DNA of 6,768 nt from an uncultured Caryophanales bacterium (lineage in GTDB: Bacteria > Bacillota_I > Bacilli_A > RF39 > UBA660). The notes under the pieces are model-generated. The model was not told where the DNA came from, did not search any database, and saw nothing but the letters and a program-made list of their open reading frames with translations. Shown here in pieces: positions 1 through 5,511 of this stretch. Where the stretch lies: positions 1-6,768 of the forward strand of contig CAMNDO010000033.1 in NCBI GenBank assembly GCA_946535455.1, in the 5' to 3' direction. The position numbers and the translations under genes are program-made. Positions within the stretch are counted from its first letter, which is position 1. Each line of letters opens with the position of its first letter.

Positions 1-46
1 CTATCGGGTATGAACCGATTGCTCTAGCCAACTGAGCTACAGCGCC
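1..46 (-). tRNA. elongator tRNA-Met (anticodon CAT), 3' part cut off by window edge
   Basis: Read on the minus strand, this is the 5' part of a tRNA. It starts with the acceptor arm GGCGCTG, followed by TA and a D-arm closed by GCTC/GAGC around AGTTGGCTA. Next is an anticodon stem ATCGG/CCGAT around the loop TTCATAC, which gives anticodon CAT (plus positions 10-12). The T-arm and the 3' acceptor strand lie beyond position 1. A CAT anticodon can belong to initiator Met, elongator Met or lysidine-modified Ile2. The loop TTCATAC and the GGCG start resemble Bacillus elongator tRNA-Met, whereas Ile2 usually has a CTCATAA-type loop. The elongator call is therefore likely but not certain without the missing half. 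Confidence 0.93.
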
Positions 47-53
47 ATTTCAA

Positions 54-83
54 ACGAACAATATGATTATATCAAATGTTCGT
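54..83. repeat. 7-base inverted repeat flanking the tRNA promoter -10
   Basis: ACGAACA at 54-60 is mirrored perfectly by TGTTCGT at 77-83, with a 16-base AT-rich centre that contains the TATAAT box. The CGAAC/GTTCG halves look like Bacillus LexA half-sites, but the spacing is about 18 bases instead of the usual 4, so it is not a LexA box. It could be an operator-like palindrome or chance. The transcript should start inside it, so an RNA hairpin from both arms is unlikely. Confidence 0.4.
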
Positions 84-94
84 CTAAGTTTCAA
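59..94 (-). promoter_or_regulatory. sigma-A-type promoter of the tRNA-Met gene
   Basis: On the minus strand there is a -35 TTGAAA (plus 89-94), a 17-base spacer and a perfect -10 TATAAT (plus 66-71). The start of transcription is expected near 59, about 13 bases before the mature tRNA 5' end at 46. The -35 overlaps the TGA stop (91-93) of the upstream ClpX-like gene. No hairpin terminator separates that gene from the tRNA, so read-through may also contribute. The inverted repeat ACGAACA/TGTTCGT (54-60 and 77-83) brackets the -10. Confidence 0.8.
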
Positions 95-1737
95 GCCTTT
101 TTAATCAATTGATAATTTTTTGGATTCTCCAGTGTATCTTCATCTAAAATGACTTCTCCATATTGTTCTGGATGAGAATACACTTCTTCAAAAGCAATCC
201 ATGTTGTTTCATCAATCACACCATTTAATCCTCTTGCACCTGTTTTCTTTTCACATGCTCGTTTGGCAATGGCTTCTAAATAAGAATCCGTAAAGGTTAG
301 TTTTACTCCTAACTTAGAAAAAATACCTTCTTGGATTTTCACGGCAGATTCATTGGATTCTAACATAATCCTTTTAATCGCATTTACATCTAAATCATTT
401 AATTTCACAACCGTAACACGACCCATGAATTCGTCCGTCATCATTCCTTTTTCAATAAAATCTTTGGTTGTGGCTTCTCTATACTTTTCTTCTGTAGAAA
501 CTTCTTCTCCAAAACCAATTCCATTTTTCACAACAAGATTTTTGTATACATCTGTATACGCCCCTCCAAAAATTACAATCATATTATCGGTTTTGATTTT
601 AACAGAATTGGCCGTATGTTTCGAATCTGCACATGCATCATAACTACTTCCTTCGATGAATGGTAATAATACATTTAAAACACCTTGTCCACTGACATCT
701 GATTTTTTACTAGAACCTTTTTTATCAATTTCATCAAAGAAGATTATGGCTCTTTCTGCTTGTTCTTTATCTTTATTACAGTGAAGATATAAATCCCATA
801 GTACTTCTTCAATATCTTTTCCGACATAACCAGGAATCGTTAACTGTGTAGTATTTACTTTGAAGAAAGGACGATTTAAATATTTCGCAATTAATCTCAT
901 TAATTCTGTTTTTCCTACTCCAGTAGCTCCTGTTAATAAAATACCTTCTTTTTTCTTTCGAATATCTAATTCTTTTCTAGCGATTTCCGCAATCACTCTA
1001 CGCGCCGGTTCATCTTGCGCAATTAAAGTAGCGGTTACTTGACGAAATAATTCTTCAATATTAATGCGATTCGCATAAGGATCTTCTTTTTCCATTGGAA
1101 GCATTTTTTTAGTACCTGGTTCTTCTATCTTACGATATTCTCCATCTACAATGTTATTCTCATCGGATTCAATTTGTAATTCTACGCTATCTAAAACACT
1201 AGAAATATCTTCTTTCTCTTCTTCCAAATTATCACGAATCATTTTTAATTCTTCTAATGTAAATTCTCCTTTAATTACATTTTCTTGTAATTCTTCTAAA
1301 GACATATCCATAGAAGGATCATTATCCATATAGTCATAGTTATCATCTATCGCAGTAGCATCGACTACTCCCATGATTTGGGAAATAGGAACAGAAACAC
1401 AAAAATACTTTCCATCTTCTTTTTTTCCAACAAAGAAAAGAATATCTTTGCATTTTTTCTCAAACTCACGAATCATATTAAAAGTAGATGAATCCGGTGT
1501 TACAAACTCAGGAAGCATTCTTTTTTCAATCAAACTTCCATACGCATAAGGAATATCGGATTCAATTAATTTAGGATCTGCCATAGAATAATACTCTTTT
1601 CCACTTCGATCGATAAAAACTTCTCGTTTCGAATCCCAACTACCAACTACCGCATGACTTCCAATAAAAGCATTTTTGTTTTCGTCAATAAACTGACGAT
1701 TCATAAGCATCGCAACATATTTTTTTTGTTTCATCAT
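91..1737 (-). CDS. ClpX-type AAA+ unfoldase with non-canonical N-terminal region
   Basis: This 548-residue AAA+ ATPase has a C-terminal half that is clearly ClpX-like. It has Walker A GATGVGKT (270-277), a substrate-gripping pore loop GYVG (303-306) and Walker B IIFFDE (331-336). A GGAY segment (391-394) matches ClpX GGAF. Further on are IGFG (407-410), matching the ClpP-docking IGF loop, EFMGR with a probable arginine finger R440, and sensor-2 GAR (500-502). ClpX is normally about 420 residues and starts with a Cys4 zinc-binding domain. Here the first ~220 residues contain no such domain. They consist of an unrecognised ~125-residue segment followed by an acidic, probably helical linker (about 130-200). 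By inference it unfolds cytosolic proteins for ClpP, but selects clients or adaptors differently from housekeeping ClpX. The start ATG at 1737 sits 8 bases after an AGGGGG ribosome site, and a second ATG follows directly. It has its own promoter and is not part of the murL-murD2 operon. It could be a ClpX paralogue or the lineage's only ClpX. Confidence 0.88.
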   Translation of the reverse strand: MMKQKKYVAMLMNRQFIDENKNAFIGSHAVVGSWDSKREVFIDRSGKEYYSMADPKLIESDIPYAYGSLIEKRMLPEFVTPDSSTFNMIREFEKKCKDILFFVGKKEDGKYFCVSVPISQIMGVVDATAIDDNYDYMDNDPSMDMSLEELQENVIKGEFTLEELKMIRDNLEEEKEDISSVLDSVELQIESDENNIVDGEYRKIEEPGTKKMLPMEKEDPYANRINIEELFRQVTATLIAQDEPARRVIAEIARKELDIRKKKEGILLTGATGVGKTELMRLIAKYLNRPFFKVNTTQLTIPGYVGKDIEEVLWDLYLHCNKDKEQAERAIIFFDEIDKKGSSKKSDVSGQGVLNVLLPFIEGSSYDACADSKHTANSVKIKTDNMIVIFGGAYTDVYKNLVVKNGIGFGEEVSTEEKYREATTKDFIEKGMMTDEFMGRVTVVKLNDLDVNAIKRIMLESNESAVKIQEGIFSKLGVKLTFTDSYLEAIAKRACEKKTGARGLNGVIDETTWIAFEEVYSHPEQYGEVILDEDTLENPKNYQLIKKA

Positions 1738-1744
1738 AATACGT

Positions 1745-1787
1745 TCCCCCTAGGTCATATTATAAACAAAAAAAGGATTTTCTACAA
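1745..1787 (-). promoter_or_regulatory. promoter and ribosome site of the ClpX-like gene
   Basis: On the minus strand, a weak -35 TTGTAG (plus 1782-1787) is followed after 17 bases by a perfect -10 TATAAT (plus 1759-1764). Transcription would start near 1752, leaving a leader of only about 15 bases. The Shine-Dalgarno AGGGGGA (plus 1745-1751) lies close to the RNA 5' end, 8 bases from the ATG. The -35 falls in the loop and inner stem of the preceding terminator, so the end of one unit and the start of the next are compactly overlaid. The -10 is convincing and the -35 is poor. Confidence 0.55.
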
Positions 1788-1796
1788 TCCTTTTTT
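1769..1796 (-). terminator. Rho-independent terminator of the HExxH-murL-murD2 operon
   Basis: The arms 1769-1779 and 1786-1796 are an 11-base perfect inverted repeat (AAAAAAGGATT and its complement) around a 6-base loop. On the minus strand the hairpin ends in a run of T. The stem core is only GGATT/AATCC, and the flanking A and T runs also make the structure workable in the opposite direction. It begins at the murD2 TAA stop (1795-1797), so the stop codon forms part of the stem. Confidence 0.75.
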
Positions 1797-3138
1797 ATGA
1801 ATCTGATTTTACGATATCTTCAAAAGCTTTTCCTTTCTCCTCAAAGTTTTTAAAGAATTCATAACTTGCTGCGGCTGGAGATAATAAACAGCTCATCCCT
1901 TTTTTCGTATGGAATTTTGCACACGCATAAGCTTCTTCTAATGTTTGAACATAGAAAACATTCTTAGAAGAATTCTCCAATTCTTTTCCAATAAAGTTTC
2001 CTGTCGTAGGCATACAGATCATATTCGAAATCGAAGAAGATTTTAAAAAAGCAATAAACTCTTCATAATCAATTCCTCTATCCATTCCTCCAAAGATTAA
2101 GGTATCTACATTTCCAATAGCTTCTACCGCATTCATAGTAGCCCAAGGAATCGTCGCAATGGTATCGTTATAATAGGTAATCCCATGTACTTCTCCAATA
2201 CATTCCATTCTATATTTTAGACCATTGAAATGCCTTATCACATTCTTTGCCCTACTAAGATCTAGTTTTAGGATAGAGGCTATTGTTAAGGTAAACATAA
2301 TATTTTTCAAATTATGATTTCCTATTAAATTTCTTTCTCCATCCTCATAGAGAACTTCTCCATTTAAAATGACTTTTTTATCATCCAATCGAACAGCATT
2401 CTCATCCATTTCTTCCATATCAAAACGTACAGTATAACGATTCCCTTGATATAAATCAGAATCCATTCTTTCTCTTAAATAGTCATTATCAGAAGAATAA
2501 ATACAATAGTCAGAAGAATCTTGATACTTAAAAATATTCATCTTATTATCATGATAATGTTCTAATGTCCCTGCATGATCCAAATGATCTTGGTATAAAT
2601 TTAAAATACAAGCAATATGAGGACTTGCTTTTAAAAATTCCAATTGATGAGAACTCATCTCAATGACTAAAACGGTATCATCCCTATATTCTTCGATTTG
2701 ATCAAAAATAGGAATTCCAATATTTCCTAATAAATAAACAGAATCTTTTTGATCTTTTATGATTTCATACGTTAATGTCGTCGTAGTACTCTTTCCTTTT
2801 GTACCGGTAATTCCAATCACATTTTTTCGAAATACTTCTAATAATAATTCTAATTGAGAAGTAATCTTTTCTTGAATATTTTCTAAAGAAATATCTTTTA
2901 AGGAAATACCAGGAGATTTGATAATCATATCATATTCTTCTAAAGAATCTAAATACTTTTCCCCAGTAATCAAAGTACAATAAGGGTCTTCTAATGAAAT
3001 TTCATTTTGATCTAGAATCGTTAAAGGTTGTTCTTTCAAATGTCTACGAATGAATTCATAACTACTTTTTCCTTCTTTTCCAAATCCTAAAATCGCAATA
3101 TTCTTTCCTTTTAATTTATCAATAATCTTACGATACAT
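1795..3138 (-). CDS. murD2: MurD2-type UDP-N-acetylmuramoyl-L-alanine--L-glutamate ligase
   Basis: This Mur ligase has the normal MurD length (447 residues from the ATG). The N-terminal domain starts with a Rossmann-like IAILGFGKEGKSS. The central ATPase domain has the P-loop GTKGKST (112-118), EMSSHQLE (160-167), DHLDH (184-188) and a likely carbamylated lysine in NKMN (K199). The C-terminal domain has NDTIAT (324-329), GGMDRG (350-355) and SPAAAS...FKNFEEKG. Classical MurD reads NDSKATN at the first C-terminal site, and a lysine in the second site helps hold D-Glu. Here Ile and Arg replace those lysines. This fits the MurD2 subfamily, which in Xanthomonas adds L-Glu (EC 6.3.2.53), and the neighbouring gene is MurL. 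The predicted reaction is ATP-dependent formation of UDP-MurNAc-L-Ala-L-Glu in the cytosol. The start is uncertain. An in-frame TTG at 3147 lies only 3 bases after GGGAG, and the ATG at 3138 lies 12 bases after it; I prefer the ATG because the Rossmann strand then begins at the usual distance. It overlaps murL by 11 bases. Ordinary MurD remains an alternative for specificity. Confidence 0.9.
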   Translation of the reverse strand: MYRKIIDKLKGKNIAILGFGKEGKSSYEFIRRHLKEQPLTILDQNEISLEDPYCTLITGEKYLDSLEEYDMIIKSPGISLKDISLENIQEKITSQLELLLEVFRKNVIGITGTKGKSTTTTLTYEIIKDQKDSVYLLGNIGIPIFDQIEEYRDDTVLVIEMSSHQLEFLKASPHIACILNLYQDHLDHAGTLEHYHDNKMNIFKYQDSSDYCIYSSDNDYLRERMDSDLYQGNRYTVRFDMEEMDENAVRLDDKKVILNGEVLYEDGERNLIGNHNLKNIMFTLTIASILKLDLSRAKNVIRHFNGLKYRMECIGEVHGITYYNDTIATIPWATMNAVEAIGNVDTLIFGGMDRGIDYEEFIAFLKSSSISNMICMPTTGNFIGKELENSSKNVFYVQTLEEAYACAKFHTKKGMSCLLSPAAASYEFFKNFEEKGKAFEDIVKSDS

Positions 3139-4480
3139 ATTTTTCAACTTCTCCCTTTACTAAATCATTATAATAAGAATTTAAATGATTTTGTTCATTG
3201 TATTTTTCCATTTTTGTTCCATCTAGTTCTAATGGATAATGATCTTTATAATACTGTAACAAATACGGTAAATGTTCTTCTTTTTGAATCATTAAGGATA
3301 CGGCATATCTTGCCTCTTCTATAGTACCGACACATTCAAATGGTTTGGTTTCTTTATATCCTAATGTTTCTAAAAATAGTTCTAATAAATCTTCTTTCTC
3401 ATACAAGTCTTCCTGAAAGATCGAAATCATTTCTTCTTTTGTTAAAAATGGACTTAATATGATATAGACAAATAAACATTTTGAACAATGACAACACCAT
3501 TTCCAATCTTTTTCTTTACTTCCCACATTACAACTTTTAAAAACAGAATGATACTTTTTGTAATGAGAAAATAATTTTGCAATTTGAAATTCACTCAGTC
3601 CTCTTAACAAACTAAAATAATGAATATCAAATGGGAAATTCTTTTCCATATACGAAATAAAATCACTTTCAAATTCATAACTTTTCGAATATTGATGATT
3701 GATATCGGTTCCTATCACAGTTGGTTGATTGGCACTAGATTCATTGGATAAGATAATATTTTCTTTTCCTAATAAATAAGCACACAAATAAGAAATAAAA
3801 GCCACAATTGCGGAAAAAGGAGTATGTCCATTTAAAAAACCTTGTTCATTTAACTCTACAATCTTTCGATCTAATATTCTTTCTACTAAAATCATCTCAT
3901 CTGAAGAATATCCTGCTTTTTCACAACTTTCTAAAGAAGGAGTTTTCGCATTAATCATCAAACAAGTATTCTGTTTCTCATTTTTTAAAATTTCTAAACT
4001 CACACAAGAGTCTTTTCCTCCTCCTACACAAATCAAGTTTCCTTCTCCATGATATGGAAAAGGAGAAAAAGAAGTCTTTTTTTCTGTACAAATAATATCA
4101 AACAACTCTTCCATAGAAGTAGAGATTTGATTGGTATAAAGAAATTCTCCTAATCCATGGTAGTATAATTTCTTTAACCATTTGATTTGTTCTTCATCCA
4201 CATACCCTGCTTCTATCATAATACGAGGAGAACAAGTACATTTCACATAACTAATTAACTCAATCAATCCAATTTGAAATACTAAATTTTCAAAAACAGA
4301 TTCTTCATAAGGAATTCGAATCGCATTTTTCGGAATCCGAATTTCTGGATGAAAGGAACACAATCCTGGTATTTCAAAATCATAGAAAATATGAAGATGG
4401 TTTTCTTCTTCTAATATTTCATAATCATGATAATAAAACTCTGGATACTCTCTTCTATATTCTAAAAACTTTTCCATCAT
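3128..4480 (-). CDS. murL: MurL, UDP-MurNAc-L-Ala-L-Glu epimerase
   Basis: This is predicted to be a cytosolic enzyme (EC 5.1.1.23) that inverts the terminal L-Glu of UDP-MurNAc-L-Ala-L-Glu to D-Glu, hydrolysing ATP to AMP and PPi. It shows the hallmarks I recall for Xanthomonas MurL, in order. These are YHGLGEF (107-113), PP-loop GGGKDS (153-158), NGHTPFSA (217-224), SNESSAN (245-251), NHQYSK (261-266), YFSLLRGLSE (288-297), SCN (316-318), WCCHCSKC (328-335) and KPFECVG (379-385). The length, 450 residues, fits the family. The Cys group (C317, C329/C330, C332, C335) looks like a structural zinc site. There is no signal peptide or membrane segment. Two ATG codons stand in tandem. AGAGG is 4 bases from the first (4480) and 7 from the second (4477), so translation may start at 4477 and lose one Met. 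It begins 11 bases after the HExxH gene and overlaps murD2, so all three are probably co-transcribed and the pair translationally coupled. Confidence 0.9.
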   Translation of the reverse strand: MMEKFLEYRREYPEFYYHDYEILEEENHLHIFYDFEIPGLCSFHPEIRIPKNAIRIPYEESVFENLVFQIGLIELISYVKCTCSPRIMIEAGYVDEEQIKWLKKLYYHGLGEFLYTNQISTSMEELFDIICTEKKTSFSPFPYHGEGNLICVGGGKDSCVSLEILKNEKQNTCLMINAKTPSLESCEKAGYSSDEMILVERILDRKIVELNEQGFLNGHTPFSAIVAFISYLCAYLLGKENIILSNESSANQPTVIGTDINHQYSKSYEFESDFISYMEKNFPFDIHYFSLLRGLSEFQIAKLFSHYKKYHSVFKSCNVGSKEKDWKWCCHCSKCLFVYIILSPFLTKEEMISIFQEDLYEKEDLLELFLETLGYKETKPFECVGTIEEARYAVSLMIQKEEHLPYLLQYYKDHYPLELDGTKMEKYNEQNHLNSYYNDLVKGEVEKYVS

Positions 4481-4491
4481 TACACCTCTTT

Positions 4492-5394
4492 TTATCGAAA
4501 ATTCACATTTCGATTAAATTGTTCCATTCTATTTTTCATTTCTTGTAATAGATTTCGAATTTGATTTAAAATTCTTTTTTTCCAAAATCTACTTTTACCA
4601 TATTTTATTTCTAAAGATTCCATTTCATTCAAATCTTGAATGAGTTTTTGATAAGATCCTTTTTTTCCCATAATATCATCAAACCATTTCGATATTTCTA
4701 ATACCTCTCCACTCCAACGTAGACTTTCTAATGTGGAAAGAAATGTTCTATTTTTTAATATTTCACGACAAGCATAACTTTGTAAAAAATAAGAATTCGA
4801 TTCATAGCTTTCTTCTGTTTCTTGATTAATCGCATAAATAGTTGTTTCCAAAGAAGAATCCTTTGGTTTTAATTTTTTTATAATATTAATGATATCTGAA
4901 GTTTGTTTGGTATTGATAATTTCTTCTAGTAAATAAGAATCTTGTTTTTTTACAAATTTTAAAGTATCTTTTTCATAAATTCTATGGGTTAATCCTGTTC
5001 TAACATAAACATAGTTTTTGGTCTCATGAATTTCATTTCGATACGAATGAATGGCATGATTCATTTCATGAACTAAATCATCTAATAATTCTATTAATGG
5101 AATATTTTCATAGTTTTGAATCACAATAAACTTTTCTGTTTGATATGTTTTGTCTACTTTTTTTAATGTACTCGTATAAAAAGCTTTCGTTGTTTTACTT
5201 TTTTCTTTTGAAATCAAAATAGGAATATTTTCAAATGTATTTTGAATCATTCTTTCTTTTTCTAGACCATATTTGATGATGAAGGCAGGAACAATAACAT
5301 ACAATAGATGAAGAATATTACTATCATATTGATATTTTTCTCCTAAACGATCCACAAATGATTTTTCTCTTTCTAGTATCGAATTCTCATCCAT
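4492..5394 (-). CDS. HExxH-motif protein, putative zinc metallopeptidase of unknown role
   Basis: This is a 300-residue protein that I do not recognise as a named family. It contains HEMNH (109-113) inside a helix-like DDLVHEMNHAIHS segment, the classic zincin HExxH, with E110 as the would-be catalytic base. About 45 residues later, LLEEIINTKQT (155-165) offers E157 or E158 as a possible third zinc ligand in gluzincin style. The spacing is plausible but unproven. There is no signal peptide. A single hydrophobic stretch (about 28-40) looks like a buried helix and not a clear membrane anchor, so a cytosolic location is likely. The C-terminal ~50 residues are basic and helical. It is the first gene of the operon with murL and murD2, 11 bases from murL, which hints at a link to wall-precursor metabolism or simply shared expression. 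The start ATG is supported by AGGTGA 6 bases upstream. A substrate cannot be assigned. Confidence 0.8.
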   Translation of the reverse strand: MDENSILEREKSFVDRLGEKYQYDSNILHLLYVIVPAFIIKYGLEKERMIQNTFENIPILISKEKSKTTKAFYTSTLKKVDKTYQTEKFIVIQNYENIPLIELLDDLVHEMNHAIHSYRNEIHETKNYVYVRTGLTHRIYEKDTLKFVKKQDSYLLEEIINTKQTSDIINIIKKLKPKDSSLETTIYAINQETEESYESNSYFLQSYACREILKNRTFLSTLESLRWSGEVLEISKWFDDIMGKKGSYQKLIQDLNEMESLEIKYGKSRFWKKRILNQIRNLLQEMKNRMEQFNRNVNFR

Positions 5395-5400
5395 TTCTCT

Positions 5401-5421
5401 TCACCTACTAATAGTATAACA
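5401..5421 (-). promoter_or_regulatory. extended -10 promoter and ribosome site of the HExxH-murL-murD2 operon
   Basis: The minus strand reads TGTTATACT at 5413-5421, an extended -10 (TGn plus TATACT). No good -35 is found at 16-18 bases, which is typical for extended -10 promoters. Transcription would start near 5406, giving a leader of about 12 bases with the Shine-Dalgarno AGGTGA (5401-5406) almost at the RNA 5' end. The 106-base gap between the two genes otherwise holds only AT-rich sequence and the upstream terminator, with no riboswitch-like structure. Confidence 0.5.
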
Positions 5422-5479
5422 AAAAATAAAGGAAATTTTGTAAAAGTATGATGAATTAAGCACTGATTTGACAGTTTTC

Positions 5480-5511
5480 AAAAAGAAACTAGTAGATTTA
5501 CTAGTTTCTTT
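5480..5511 (-). terminator. Rho-independent terminator of the 6748-5501 gene
   Basis: A perfect 13-base inverted repeat lies at 5482-5494 and 5499-5511, with a 4-base loop. On the minus strand the hairpin is followed by a CTTTTTG tail. The TAG stop codon (5501-5503) and the last two sense codons lie within the 5' arm, so termination structure and coding sequence are merged. It separates the orphan gene from the downstream operon. Confidence 0.85.

Noticed and set aside
1..46. tRNA-Ile2 (lysidine CAT)
   Set aside because: The anticodon loop TTCATAC and the GGCG acceptor start match elongator tRNA-Met better. The truncated 3' half prevents full exclusion.
54..83. LexA/DinR operator at the tRNA promoter
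   Set aside because: The half-sites CGAAC and GTTCG are present, but they are about 18 bases apart instead of 4.
353..1333. Open frames of 60-96 codons on the plus strand (353-643, 860-1042, 1151-1333)
   Set aside because: They lie antisense within the well-supported ClpX-like gene, have Ser/Phe/Ile-rich shadow composition and no convincing ribosome site or domain.
5468..5473. TTGACA on the plus strand as a -35 element
   Set aside because: No TATAAT-like -10 follows at 16-18 bases, and downstream on the plus strand there is only antisense sequence.
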